A stretch of DNA of 43,964 nt from Paraburkholderia tagetis (GCF_022213065.1 NZ_JAKLJA010000048.1:1-43964), one strand, 5' to 3'. Counted from the first letter of the stretch, positions 6,829 to 15,548 are shown. Made by a program: numbers and translations. Notes: generated from the sequence alone by a model not told the origin.

Positions 6829-7917
6829 TTATCGATAAATCGCCACGACGGGCGCGTCTCCCACGCGGGCATAGCCGCGATACATGCCCTCGGTATTGAA
6901 GGGCAGCGTGACGTTGCCGAGCGCGTCCACGGCGATCAAGCCGCCCCGGCCGTCGATGCGCGGCAGCCGCTCCATCACGACGTTCGCTGCGGCGTCGGCG
7001 AGCGTCGCGCCGCGATATTGCATCTGCGCGGCCACGTCGTAGGCCGCGACCATGCGCATGAACATTTCGCCCGAGCCGGTCGTGGAAACGGCGCAAGTGG
7101 CGTCGTCGGCGTAACAGCCCGCGCCGATCAGCGGCGTGTCGCCCACACGGCCCGGCTGCTTGTTGGTGATGCCGCCCGTCGAGGTGGCGGCGGCCACGTG
7201 CCCGTGAGCGTCGAGCGCGACCGCGCCCACCGTGCCGTGCTTGCGGTTCGGATCGATCGGCTCGTGCGGCAGGTCGTCCGCGCCCGTCGCGGCTTTGTCC
7301 GCTACCGGGTCCGCCGCCGCCGCGTTTGCCACACCCACCCCACCCGCCACAGCCACCCCACCCGCCACAGCCACCCCACCCGCCGCGAGCGTCGCGCCGT
7401 CATGGTCGAGCATCGCGCGCTGCTGCCCACACGCGAGTTGCCACTGGCGGTAGCGCGCGTCGGTATGAAAGTAGCCCGGTTCGACGAATTCGAGCCCCTG
7501 CGCCGCAGCGAACGCTTCCGCGCCCTCGCCCGCAAACAGTACGTGCTCGCTGCATTCGAGCACGCGGCGCGCGGCGAGCACCGGATTGCGCACGCGCTTC
7601 ACGCTGCATACCGCGCCGGCTTCGAGCGTGCGGCCATCCATGATCGAGGCGTCCAGTTCGTGAGTGCCGGCGGCCGTGAATACCGAGCCGTGGCCCGCGT
7701 TGAAGAACGGACACTCTTCGAGCAGGCGCACCGCCTCGGTAACCGCATCGAGCGCACTGCCGCCTTCGGCGAGAATCTGCTGCCCCGCTTCCAGAATGCG
7801 TTTCAGCGCAGCGAGGTATTCGGCAGCGAGGTATTCGGCTTCGACGTCGGGCGCCATCGCGGTGCGCAGGATCGTGCCGGCTCCGCCGTGAATGGCAATG
7901 ACTGCGCTGGGATTCAT
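6829..7917 (-). CDS. iaaA: Isoaspartyl peptidase / plant-type L-asparaginase (Ntn hydrolase)
   Basis: A 362-residue precursor that cleaves itself into two subunits and hydrolyses beta-aspartyl dipeptides and asparagine. The start M-N-P-S-A-V-I-A-I-H-G-G-A-G is the family N-terminus. The nucleophile is Thr229 in K-H-G-T-V-G-A-V-A, followed by the conserved A-A-A-T-S-T-G-G, G-R-V-G-D-T-P-L-I-G-A-G-C-Y-A and L-P-F-N-T-E-G-M-Y-R-G. ATG 7917 has AGGAG upstream. The ATG overlaps the stop of the regulator gene (ATGA), implying translational coupling. The linker just before the cleavage site is lengthened by three tandem copies of a six-residue unit (about residues 177-196). Residues 26-36 also hold a small tandem copy (A-E-Y-L-A-A-E-Y-L-A-A). 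Neither touches catalytic motifs. Confidence 0.92.
   Translation of the reverse strand: MNPSAVIAIHGGAGTILRTAMAPDVEAEYLAAEYLAALKRILEAGQQILAEGGSALDAVTEAVRLLEECPFFNAGHGSVFTAAGTHELDASIMDGRTLEAGAVCSVKRVRNPVLAARRVLECSEHVLFAGEGAEAFAAAQGLEFVEPGYFHTDARYRQWQLACGQQRAMLDHDGATLAAGGVAVAGGVAVAGGVGVANAAAADPVADKAATGADDLPHEPIDPNRKHGTVGAVALDAHGHVAAATSTGGITNKQPGRVGDTPLIGAGCYADDATCAVSTTGSGEMFMRMVAAYDVAAQMQYRGATLADAAANVVMERLPRIDGRGGLIAVDALGNVTLPFNTEGMYRGYARVGDAPVVAIYR
7326..7385. repeat. In-frame 18-base tandem repeat inside iaaA
   Basis: About three copies of an 18-base unit (CACCCGCCACAGCCACCC on the plus strand) code for A-G-G-V-A-V repeats in the linker before the autocleavage Thr. Confidence 0.85.
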
Positions 7918-8897
7918 GACTTGCTCCTGAGACGGGAAGGCGCGCGGGATGACTTGCGGGAAGCAGCGTTCGCAGGCGCCGTCGCGGGAAGCCGCGCGGC
8001 GGCCGAAACGGCGGACTCCGGCGTGAGCCATGGCAGCACCGACTCCGTGATGGTGGCCGCGGCCTCGACCGAATGCTTCGCGCGCAACGCCACGGCATCG
8101 CAGAGCGCCTCGATCACGGCCAGCACCGCGGCCTCCGAGTTCGCGGCGAGCCGGCGTTCCGCGCGCACCAGCAGCATGAGATCGGCAAAGCGCGCGAGCG
8201 GCGACTCGCTGCTGTCGGTGAGCGCGAGCACGCGCACGCCGAGATGCGCGGCGCGACGCGAGAGCTTGATGGTGTCGTCGACGTAGCGCGGAAAGGCAAT
8301 GCCGATCAAGAGGTCTTCGCTGCCGGCGCCGAACAGGCGGCGCGCGGCATGCGTCGGGCCGCCGATGGTCGAAAGCGACTGGACATTGTCGAGATACGGC
8401 AGGAGCGCGAGCTCCATGAGCCCTGCGAGAAACGCGCTCGTCCCGGAGCCCACGATAAAGACGCGCCGCGCGTTCATGATGGCGTCGACGGCGGCGGTTG
8501 CCGCCGCGCTGTCGATCGACTGACGCGAAGCGCGGAGATTGACCTCGGCCTGTTCGAGCGAAGCGCCGAACAACTCGGCACCGCGGGTGGGCGATTCCTG
8601 CGCCGTGCGCAGCCGCTCGACCGGCGCTAGCGTGGCCTCGAAGCCGCGCACGAGCGCTTCGCGAAACGCGGGATAGCCGTCGAAGCCCAGCGCGCGCGCG
8701 AAGCGGTTCGCCGTTGCCACGGACGCGCCCACCGCACTCGCCAGTTCGTCGATGCGCATGGTCGCCGACTGGAACAGATTCGCCAGCACATACTCGGCCA
8801 TGCGCCGATGACCGGGAGTGAGATCCGGCATCGCCGCGCTCAGGCGGGCGACGATCTCTGCATCGGGGAGCGTGGGCTTAGGCGACCGTGCGGTCAT
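7914..8897 (-). CDS. RpiR/MurR-family transcriptional regulator with SIS domain
   Basis: A 327-residue regulator. Residues 15-85 form the RpiR-type helix-turn-helix (M-R-I-D-E-L-A-S-A-V-G-A-S-V-A-T-A-N-R-F-A-R-A-L-G-F-D-G-Y). Residues about 130-270 are a SIS domain (R-R-V-F-I-V-G-S-G-T-S-A-F-L-A and G-V-R-V-L-A-L-T-D-S-S-E-S-P-L-A), which in this family senses a phosphosugar or related ligand. The C-terminal 40 residues are Ala/Ser/Arg-rich and probably disordered. Its stop overlaps the start of the asparaginase gene by four bases, so it probably controls that gene and itself. A palindrome 27 bases upstream of its ATG is a candidate operator. The ligand cannot be read from sequence. Confidence 0.9.
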   Translation of the reverse strand: MTARSPKPTLPDAEIVARLSAAMPDLTPGHRRMAEYVLANLFQSATMRIDELASAVGASVATANRFARALGFDGYPAFREALVRGFEATLAPVERLRTAQESPTRGAELFGASLEQAEVNLRASRQSIDSAAATAAVDAIMNARRVFIVGSGTSAFLAGLMELALLPYLDNVQSLSTIGGPTHAARRLFGAGSEDLLIGIAFPRYVDDTIKLSRRAAHLGVRVLALTDSSESPLARFADLMLLVRAERRLAANSEAAVLAVIEALCDAVALRAKHSVEAAATITESVLPWLTPESAVSAAARLPATAPANAASRKSSRAPSRLRSKS

Positions 8898-8923
8898 GCG
8901 GAACCTGGATTGTCAGTGTCATG

Positions 8924-8939
8924 ATGTAAATATAATTAC
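8924..8939. promoter_or_regulatory. Candidate operator upstream of the RpiR gene
   Basis: TGTAA-ATATAA-TTACA is a perfect 5-base inverted repeat in an AT-rich patch 27 bases before the regulator ATG at 8897. It is well placed for autoregulation. The assignment rests on symmetry and position only. Confidence 0.45.
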
Positions 8940-9219
8940 ACGCATAGCCGCATCTGAAAATTTGTTTTCATTACGTCGAGGGTTTTTCCCAGGTAAGCAA
9001 TCGCTGAACAGCGCGCTGCCCGATGCAGGGCAATCGGTCGCTGGTGGCTGCGCTGCTTTCCGCGATAGATTGCCGGTCGCCCGTGCCGGTATCGACGCGT
9101 CGACCGCTTTGAGCGCCGTGACCGCATTCGCATAAGGGCATGGTGACGTTCGCTGCGCGCCGCATGACGTTCGTGGCGCGCGCAACGTTGGTGAAATGAC
9201 TATCGATGAGGGGAACCCG

Positions 9220-10422
9220 GTGAAAGCCGATATCGTCGTTGTGGGTGCGGGGCCGGCGGGTCTGTGCTTCGCCCGTTCGCTCGCTGAAACAGGCCTGAAA
9301 ATCGTTGTCGTCGACCAGCAGCGCGATGAGGAAATTCGCAATCCTGAATTTGACGGGCGCGAAATCGCACTCACGCATAAATCCGTTGGCGTACTGAACC
9401 GGCTCGGTTTATGGGAGCGTATCGAGAGCCAGGCGAAGTCGCGTCTGCTCGACGCGCGGGTGTACAACGGGAAATCGTCGTATGCACTCGAAATCGGGCG
9501 TGAGCTGAGCCCGCACGAAGAACTCGGCTGGCTGGTCGCCAATCATCAGATTCGCAAGGCCGCGTTTGAAGCAGTGCAATGCGCCAGGAAAGATGCCGCA
9601 AACATCGAAATCCGGACATCCGAGCGCGTTATCGGCGTCAAGTCCGACGACGACTGCGCCACCGTGCAGCTCGAAAACGGCGAGTCTATCGCCACGCGCC
9701 TGATCGTTGCTGCGGACAGCCGGTTCTTCGCGACCCGCCGCATGATGGGAATCTCCGCGCACATGCGCGACTTCGGCAAGACCATGCTGGTTTGCGGCAT
9801 GACGCACGAAAAGCCGCATCATCACGCCGCGTGGGAATGGTTTGGCTATGGCCAGACGCTCGCGTTGCTGCCGATGAATCCGCACCCGGAGTCCGGCGCA
9901 TTTCAGTCTTCCGTGGTGCTCACGCTCACGGGCCGGGAAATCGAGCGGCTCAAGCAAACGGACGCGCACACGTTCGCCAGCGAAATCGAGCGGCGCTTCG
10001 ACCATCGGCTCGGCAACATGGCGCTGGTCACGACGCGTCACGCCTATCCGCTGGTCGGGGTCTATCCGGAGCGCTTCGTCGCCACGCGCTTCGCGGCGGT
10101 AGGCGACGCAGCGGTGGGCATGCATCCGGTCACCGCGCACGGCTTCAACTTTGGCTTGTCGGGCGTCGAGAGCCTCGCGGGCGCCATCCGCGAAGCTTGC
10201 CTCGCCGGGCGCGACTTCGCCACCGATGCGATCCTGCGGCGCTACGAGCACAAGCACCGTCTGAAGACACGTCCGCTGTATCTGATCACCGGCATGATCG
10301 CGTCGATCTACACACGCGATCATCTGCCGGCGCGCCTGGCCAGAGACGTTCTGCTGCGCGCGGGCGAGCGTCTTCACCCCTTCAAACGAGGCGTTGCCGC
10401 TTACCTTGCGGGAGGGCTCTAA
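9220..10422 (+). CDS. ubiM: FAD-dependent ubiquinone-biosynthesis hydroxylase, UbiM type
   Basis: A flavin monooxygenase of the UbiH/UbiF/UbiM group that hydroxylates the aromatic ring of ubiquinone precursors. The N-terminal FAD motif is D-I-V-V-V-G-A-G-P-A-G-L-C-F-A. The second dinucleotide motif is A-A-V-G-D-A-A-V-G-M-H-P-V-T-A-H-G-F-N-F-G. D-G-R-E-I-A-L-T-H-K-S is also typical. I prefer GTG 9220 because GAGGGG sits six bases upstream; an in-frame ATG at 9196 has no clear ribosome site. The gene ends three bases before the R2-like gene, so the two are one operon. The choice of UbiM over UbiH/UbiF comes from overall sequence feel and length (~400 residues) and is moderately sure. Confidence 0.8.
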   Translation: MKADIVVVGAGPAGLCFARSLAETGLKIVVVDQQRDEEIRNPEFDGREIALTHKSVGVLNRLGLWERIESQAKSRLLDARVYNGKSSYALEIGRELSPHEELGWLVANHQIRKAAFEAVQCARKDAANIEIRTSERVIGVKSDDDCATVQLENGESIATRLIVAADSRFFATRRMMGISAHMRDFGKTMLVCGMTHEKPHHHAAWEWFGYGQTLALLPMNPHPESGAFQSSVVLTLTGREIERLKQTDAHTFASEIERRFDHRLGNMALVTTRHAYPLVGVYPERFVATRFAAVGDAAVGMHPVTAHGFNFGLSGVESLAGAIREACLAGRDFATDAILRRYEHKHRLKTRPLYLITGMIASIYTRDHLPARLARDVLLRAGERLHPFKRGVAAYLAGGL

Positions 10423-10425
10423 GCC

Positions 10426-11457
10426 ATGACCGCTTGCAAAACGGATTCGCAGAAAGCAGCCACGCGCGCCGAGGACAAGCGCGTCGTGAATGGTCGCGGA
10501 GACATCAACCAGCTCGCGCCATTTCGTTATCCGTGGGCGTGGGAGTGTTTTCTCAACGCAAACCGCAATCACTGGACGCCGCTCGAAATTTCCATGAGCG
10601 ACGACGTGCACGATTACCAGCAGCACCTCACCGCCAACGAGCGGCACGTATTCGAGAATGTGCTCGCATACCTCACCACGTCCGATATTCTCGCCATGCG
10701 CAATATCGGGCTCGCGGTGATGGAAAAAATGACAGCGCCCGAATTGCAGATCTATCAGGCGCGCCAGGTCTACGAAGAAGCGCTGCACACCTGGACCTAT
10801 CAGCATTGCATCGAGACGCTCGGGCTGGATCAGCAGGAGATCTACAACCGCTATCGTGTCGTGCCGGAGATCCATGCCAAGATCGCGCTGGCGAACCGGC
10901 GACTGGAGCGCATCCTCGCGCCCGGCCTCGACCTCACGAACCGCGATACGCTGCACGAGTTCGCGCTCGCCTACCTGTTCTTTGCCGCGGTATTCGAGGG
11001 CTGCTGGTTCTATAACGGCTTTACGCCGGTATTCGCGCTCCAGCGGCGAGGCTTGATGAAAGCGACCGCGCAGCAATTCCAGTACATCATGCGCGATGAG
11101 GTGCTGCATTGCGGCTTCGGCATCCGCGTGATCCGGCAATTGCTCGAAGAGGAAAACCTGCAGCTCGATCCGCGCGCCGTGCAGCAAATCTGGGACGAGG
11201 CCGATGCGGCCGAAGCCGCTTACGCGGGCTACATCCTGCGCGAGCCGATACTGGGCTACTCCGCCGATCTGCACTGCGCGCAGTTCCGTCACATCGCCAA
11301 CCGTCGCGCGGGACAACTGGGCATGCCCGCGCCGTTTCCAGGCGCGGAGAACGTGCTTCCCTGGCTCGACGAACAGGCGAACCTGCGCAAGGAGAAAAAC
11401 TTCTTCGAAACGCGCGTGACGGAGTACCAGACGGGCGGCGCGCTGGACTGGAATTAG
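10426..11457 (+). CDS. nrdB: Class I ribonucleotide reductase small subunit (R2) paralogue
   Basis: A 343-residue di-iron protein. The full metal site can be placed: Asp87 (T-T-S-D-I), Glu118 and His121 (Y-E-E-A-L-H), Glu191 (V-F-E-G), Glu225 and His228 (R-D-E-V-L-H). The spacings equal those of E. coli R2 (31 residues between the first two, 34 between Glu191 and Glu225). The radical tyrosine is Tyr125, four residues after His121. The tail N-F-F-E-T-R-V-T-E-Y-Q-T-G-G-A-L-D-W is the standard end that docks on the large subunit, so it should work as a real R2 and is not of the R2lox type. No nrdA lies nearby; the partner gene is the ubiquinone hydroxylase three bases upstream. It may be a second R2, or it may serve the hydroxylase pathway. 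Confidence 0.88.
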   Translation: MTACKTDSQKAATRAEDKRVVNGRGDINQLAPFRYPWAWECFLNANRNHWTPLEISMSDDVHDYQQHLTANERHVFENVLAYLTTSDILAMRNIGLAVMEKMTAPELQIYQARQVYEEALHTWTYQHCIETLGLDQQEIYNRYRVVPEIHAKIALANRRLERILAPGLDLTNRDTLHEFALAYLFFAAVFEGCWFYNGFTPVFALQRRGLMKATAQQFQYIMRDEVLHCGFGIRVIRQLLEEENLQLDPRAVQQIWDEADAAEAAYAGYILREPILGYSADLHCAQFRHIANRRAGQLGMPAPFPGAENVLPWLDEQANLRKEKNFFETRVTEYQTGGALDWN

Positions 11458-11467
11458 GCGGGCCGTA

Positions 11468-11499
11468 ATGGACGGGCGTTTTCACGACGCCCCGTCCAT
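11468..11499 (+). terminator. Hairpin after the ubiM-nrdB pair
   Basis: ATGGACGGGCG pairs with CGCCCCGTCCAT across a nine-base loop, one bulge, ten bases after the nrdB stop. There is no T tract, so it could also be an RNA-stabilising stem. Confidence 0.55.
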
Positions 11500-11858
11500 C
11501 ACGGGTTGGGACGCGCGCAAGGCGCGCCGGCGGGGGGCGCCGATTACGCATGCCTTTCAGGCACTGTCGATAAAAATCGCCCACCAGCACATTGATGCGA
11601 TGGCTCGAGACGATATTGTCTAATGCAATGGAAGGGCTCGTCTCAATGACATGCAGGCGGGCCGAAATAATCAGGCCCACCATTGCAAAACGTTTAAACG
11701 ACGGCGATGGAAAAAGACGGCCGGCAATCAATCTGCGGCGCAAGGCGTAGCTGGCGTTGCGCTGCTCCTCGCGGAAACAACGCAACGCCAGTTCTAGCCA
11801 GATGGCTTATCGGACGGCTTTTAATGGACCGTCGATCAGGCAAGTCGATCAGGCAAGG
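11500..11858. other. Gap between nrdB-like gene and H-NS gene
   Basis: No gene seen. It contains a perfect 11-base inverted repeat CTGGCGTTGCG / CGCAACGCCAG at 11751-11791 (19-base loop) and a short direct repeat CGATCAGGCAAG at 11833-11856. The hairpin lies downstream of the leftward H-NS gene and could end its transcript. Confidence 0.5.
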
Positions 11859-12467
11859 TCAGACTGCTGCTGCGGCAGGCGCCGCGGCGGCCGGTGCTGC
11901 AACTGCGCGTGCTTTTCTTGCACCCATCTTGCGCGGTGCCGCAGCCTTTTTCGCGGGTGCGGCTTTCTTGCGCCCGCGCGTGCCGACGGCGGAAGTGGCG
12001 CCACGGCCAGCCGTCGTCTTTTTCACGGCGGCCGTTTTTGCACCGGCCTTTTTCACCGCCGCACGTTTCACTGCGGTTTTCTTCGCGCCAGTGGTTTTGG
12101 CCGATGCGGCCTTGGGCGCCGAGCCTGCCGCGATCAGGAATTTCGAGCGGTCCTTGACGTCGCGAATCCAGGCCGGCGCACGTCCGCGCCCGGTCCAGGT
12201 TGCGCCGGTTTTCGGATCGGCGTATTTCGGCGCGACGGGATGCGCATTGGGATGCAGCGCTTTCGCCGCGCCATTTGCGGCCTTCACGCCCGGCTTGCGG
12301 CCACGTCTTTTACCGACGAAACGTTCGATATCGGCAACTTCCAAACCATGCTTGTGCATCAGATCGCGAATTTTCGCGAGCCCGATAGACGATTGCTTTT
12401 CGGCGATCACTTCCGCCTGTTTCTCAAGCTTGGCGATCTTCTGCTTGATCGCGTCCAACGTAACCAT
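11859..12467 (-). CDS. H-NS family nucleoid protein with Lys/Ala-rich histone-like tail
   Basis: 202 residues starting at ATG 12467 with GGGAGAG upstream. Residues 1-50 are the helical oligomerisation part (L-D-A-I-K-Q-K-I-A-K-L-E-K-Q-A-E-V-I). Residues about 80-125 carry the H-NS DNA-binding pattern (Y-A-D-P-K-T-G-A-T-W-T-G-R-G-R-A-P-A-W-I), with G-R-G-R-A-P in place of the usual G-R-G-R-x-P loop. The last ~70 residues are Ala/Lys repeats (A-K-K-T-A-V-K-R-A-A-V-K-K-A) like a histone H1 tail, a form known in Burkholderia. It probably coats AT-rich acquired DNA such as the toxin and Hcp regions in this window. It is monocistronic. Confidence 0.92.
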   Translation of the reverse strand: MVTLDAIKQKIAKLEKQAEVIAEKQSSIGLAKIRDLMHKHGLEVADIERFVGKRRGRKPGVKAANGAAKALHPNAHPVAPKYADPKTGATWTGRGRAPAWIRDVKDRSKFLIAAGSAPKAASAKTTGAKKTAVKRAAVKKAGAKTAAVKKTTAGRGATSAVGTRGRKKAAPAKKAAAPRKMGARKARAVAAPAAAAPAAAAV

Positions 12468-13143
12468 ACTCACTCTCCCGGTCAGGAATTCACCCCCAAG
12501 CAACTGTTTGAACTTCGTTTGCATGGCGAAGTTTGGCTTGGCCCATTTAGGCAATGCCATCATGGCATACACAATTATGACGGCAAAACGGCAATACATG
12601 CAAATTGGCTGCTATTAGCGTGACCATTTGCAGATCCAATCATGGCAATTTCGACATCGAATTCTTCCGAATCCTTTCATTCGATGACAACTAGCGCGAC
12701 TTGCCGTAACCCGGACCGCACACAGTCCGTTTGAGATTCAGGATACAGGTTTTGAAAAATTCGGGGTTCACGTGTGCGAACGTTTACATGGAATTTCAGG
12801 AACGGCGGACATACCGATCGATTGCAAAGCCGCCATCGTCTCGATCGCATCGTTCCTCATTTGGATTCGGAGCGCAAAGCGCTGGACTGGAAAGCGCAAT
12901 GACGGGTCGTCATTTGCGCTCCGCACGGCGCGAATACATCAGATCATCTAGAATGCGAGTCCTTTTCGAATCTCGTGCGCCATGTGTCTGGTCGAAGCGG
13001 TACCTTCACGACCGGCATGCACCATTGCGATACCCACCGGCTTCAAAATGCGCGCGCGCCCAGGCAAAGCGCCCTGCGGATACGCACGATCTGTTACCGA
13101 TAACATCCAGCCTGCCGCCAGGTTTGCAGCCCAGTTTTTTTGA
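12468..13143. other. Gap upstream of the H-NS and MFS genes
   Basis: About 675 bases between divergent genes. It is AT-richer than the flanks, as expected for an hns promoter region. I see no gene I can support. A leftward frame reading K-P-V-G-I-A-M-V-H-A-G-R-E-G at about 12950-13050 overlaps the MFS start and is probably chance. Confidence 0.4.
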
Positions 13144-14412
13144 ATGACATTCATGAGTGCACCTGTCGAATCTCCGCTGTCTACCATTCGCCCCGAGACC
13201 TCCGGGTTGGACACCGCTTCGCGCGACGCCGCCATTACGGCGCCCCTCGTCGAGCCGCCACACGGGCTCGCGCTAGCCGAACTTTCACTCGCGCTCGGCG
13301 GTTTTGCCATCGGCACGGCGGAGTTTGCGGCCATGGGCATCCTGCCTGAAATGGCCGGCGACCTGCACGTGTCGATTCCGCAAGCGGGGCACATGATCAG
13401 CGCCTATGCAGCCGGTGTTGTCGTCGGTGCGCCGCTCATCACGGTTGCGCTTGCGAAAATGCCCAGGCGTGCGCTGTTGATCGTCCTGATGCTGCTATAC
13501 GCCATGGGCAATGGCGCGACGGCAATCTTCCACAGTTATACGCTCACGCTCGCGAGCCGCTTCGTCGCCGGGTTGCCGCACGGCGCTTACTTCGGACTCG
13601 CGGCGCTGGCCGCGGCGGCGCTCGTGCCGCCGCACAAACGCGGCGCCGCGATCGGCAAGGTGATGCTGGGCTTGAGCGTGGCGAATGTCATCGGCGTGCC
13701 GGCGGCCACCTGGCTCGGCCAGGCGTTGGGCTGGCAAGCCTGCTTCGCGGCCGTCGCCCTCATTGCGCTGGCAACGGCGGGCATGATCGCCTGGTCCGTG
13801 CCGCGCCTGCCGACTTCGGGCAAGGCGAGCCCGCTCACCGAGCTGGGCGCGCTCGGCCGCCCACAGGTGCTGTTGACGCTGCTTGCCTCGGCAGTCGGCT
13901 TTGGCGGCATCTTTTCCGTCTATAGCTATGTCGCGTCGACGCTTACCCAGGTGACGCAAATCGCCCGTTATCACGTGCCCTTGGCGTTGGCGCTGATCGG
14001 GCTTGGCATGATCGTCGGCAACGTGGCGTGCGGATGGCTCGCGGACCGCTGGCTCAAGCGCACGATGCTCGGCATGTATGCGTTCGCGGCGGTCGTATTG
14101 CTCGTGTTCGTGGTAGCCGCGCCTCACCTCTGGGCGATGCTGGCGATTCTGTTTTGCGTGGGCGCGGGGTCGGCCTGTACACCGGCGTTCCAGTCGCGCT
14201 TGATGGACGTGGCGGGCGATGCACAGTCGCTGGCGGCAGCGCTCAATCACAGCGCGTTCAATATCGCCAACGCGGTGGGTGCATGGCTGGGCGGGCTCGT
14301 GATTGCCGCCGGATTCGGATGGGTCGCTACAGGCTGGGTCGGCGCGATTCTGGCCGCATTGGGGATCGGTGTGCTGCTGATTTCATTCGGCCTCGAACGC
14401 AGGGCTGCGTAG
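13144..14412 (+). CDS. MFS efflux transporter, DHA1 (AraJ/YdhP-like) type
   Basis: 422 residues with about 12 hydrophobic helices after a ~45-residue polar leader. The first helix G-G-F-A-I-G-T-A-E-F-A-A-M-G-I-L-P and the loop A-K-M-P-R-R-A-L-L are typical of the drug/sugar efflux subgroup that includes AraJ and YdhP. R-F-V-A-G-L-P-H-G-A-Y-F-G is the helix 4 motif of that subgroup. ATG 13144 and ATG 13153 are both possible starts; neither has a strong ribosome site. No regulator lies beside it. The substrate is unknown; arabinose-like sugars or drugs are family guesses. Confidence 0.85.
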   Translation: MTFMSAPVESPLSTIRPETSGLDTASRDAAITAPLVEPPHGLALAELSLALGGFAIGTAEFAAMGILPEMAGDLHVSIPQAGHMISAYAAGVVVGAPLITVALAKMPRRALLIVLMLLYAMGNGATAIFHSYTLTLASRFVAGLPHGAYFGLAALAAAALVPPHKRGAAIGKVMLGLSVANVIGVPAATWLGQALGWQACFAAVALIALATAGMIAWSVPRLPTSGKASPLTELGALGRPQVLLTLLASAVGFGGIFSVYSYVASTLTQVTQIARYHVPLALALIGLGMIVGNVACGWLADRWLKRTMLGMYAFAAVVLLVFVVAAPHLWAMLAILFCVGAGSACTPAFQSRLMDVAGDAQSLAAALNHSAFNIANAVGAWLGGLVIAAGFGWVATGWVGAILAALGIGVLLISFGLERRAA

Positions 14413-14553
14413 GGCTACGTAGGGCTGCGCGGGTTTGCGTAGAGCTACATCAGCCAGCGCGGCAGTCGCCCACCGCGCGGCGGCGCACGCCGGAAACGAC
14501 GCCGGCCAGAACGACCGGCGCCGCTTGCGGCGCGGCAAGACTAGCGCTGCACG

Positions 14554-15297
14554 TTACTGCATGTGTTGGCCGCCGTTGATCGGGATGTTCGCGCCAGTCA
14601 CGAAGCTGGCGTCGTCCGAGCAAAGGAACAGCACGAGCGCAGCAACTTCACCCGGGTTGCCGAGACGGCCCATCGGAATCTGCGGCACGATCTTCGTATC
14701 GAGGATTTCCTGCGGGATGGCGGTGACCATTTTCGTGGCGAGATAGCCCGGCGAAATCGTGTTCACCGTCACACCCTTACGGGCGACTTCCAGCGCGAGC
14801 GATTTCGTGAAGCCGTGCATGCCGGCCTTCGCCGCCGCATAGTTCGTCTGGCCCACGGCGCCCTTGGAGCCGTTCACCGACGAAATATTGATGATGCGGC
14901 CCCAGCCGCGCTCGACCATGCCATCGCACACCGGCTTCGAAATGTTGAAGATCGAATCCAGGTTCGTGCGCAGGACCATGTCCCAATTGACCTTGTCCAT
15001 CTTCTTGAAGGTCACGTCGCGCGTAATGCCGGCGTTGTTGATCAGAATGTCGACGGGGCCGACTTCGTTCTTGATCTTCTGCGCGCCGCGCTGGCACGAA
15101 TCGTAGTCGGCAACGTCGATGGAACAGGCGTGGAAATCGCGGCCCGTCTCCTTCATTCTGGCCAGCCAGTCCTTTGCGCCAGCGTTGTCCGGCGAGTGCG
15201 TGACGACGACCTGATAACCTGCGTCGTACAACCGGACGCTGATTGCCTCGCCGAGACCACCCATCCCACCTGTTACCAATGCAATACGCTTAGTCAT
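14554..15297 (-). CDS. phaB: Acetoacetyl-CoA reductase (NADPH), polyhydroxybutyrate pathway
   Basis: 247 residues of the short-chain dehydrogenase family. The cofactor motif is T-G-G-M-G-G-L-G-E. The catalytic triad is Ser140, Tyr153 and Lys157 in I-S-S-V-N-G-S-K-G-A-V-G-Q-T-N-Y-A-A-A-K. The sequence closely follows the PhaB of Cupriavidus, with N-N-A-G-I-T-R-D and the end G-A-N-I-P-I-N-G-G-Q-H-M. It reduces acetoacetyl-CoA to (R)-3-hydroxybutyryl-CoA in the cytoplasm. It lies downstream of phaA on the same strand, 250 bases away, with a hairpin between them. Confidence 0.96.
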   Translation of the reverse strand: MTKRIALVTGGMGGLGEAISVRLYDAGYQVVVTHSPDNAGAKDWLARMKETGRDFHACSIDVADYDSCQRGAQKIKNEVGPVDILINNAGITRDVTFKKMDKVNWDMVLRTNLDSIFNISKPVCDGMVERGWGRIINISSVNGSKGAVGQTNYAAAKAGMHGFTKSLALEVARKGVTVNTISPGYLATKMVTAIPQEILDTKIVPQIPMGRLGNPGEVAALVLFLCSDDASFVTGANIPINGGQHMQ

Positions 15298-15456
15298 GCT
15301 ATCTATCCGCGAGAGAAAAATCACAAAATTCAGGTGACGACTGGCCAAGGTCGCCACTTCTGGCCTGGCCCGCCCTCCGCGCGCACTGGCGAAGATGGAG
15401 CGGGCAAAATCGCGCGCTTTATTGTGTGGGTCTAGTCGTGCGCGCAACGTGTCCGG

Positions 15457-15494
15457 TTTGCCCGCGAGTGCATATTTCGTGCCTCGTGGGCAAA
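15457..15494 (-). terminator. Hairpin between phaA and phaB
   Basis: TTTGCCCGCGAG pairs with CTCGTGGGCAAA with a single mismatch across a 14-base loop, in the spacer of the leftward phaA-phaB pair. No T tract. It may be a partial terminator or an RNA-processing/stability element that sets phaA and phaB levels apart. Confidence 0.5.
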
Positions 15495-15548
15495 CCGCTT
15501 AACTTCAGAGCGACCTGACCGGTCGCCCAGTCACTACTCAGTCACTAC

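Noticed and set aside
9409..11316. Open frame of 635 codons on the minus strand
   Set aside because: It lies antisense to ubiM and nrdB, whose motifs are intact. It is Arg/His-rich and unlike a protein, an effect of high GC.
10426..11457. R2-like gene considered as an R2lox-type oxidase
   Set aside because: Metal ligands, tyrosine spacing and the docking tail (F-F-E-T-R-V-T-E-Y) follow true R2 proteins.
12948..13394. Minus-strand frame containing V-G-I-A-M-V-H-A-G-R-E-G
   Set aside because: Most of it is antisense to the MFS gene start. The short attractive stretch alone does not make a gene.
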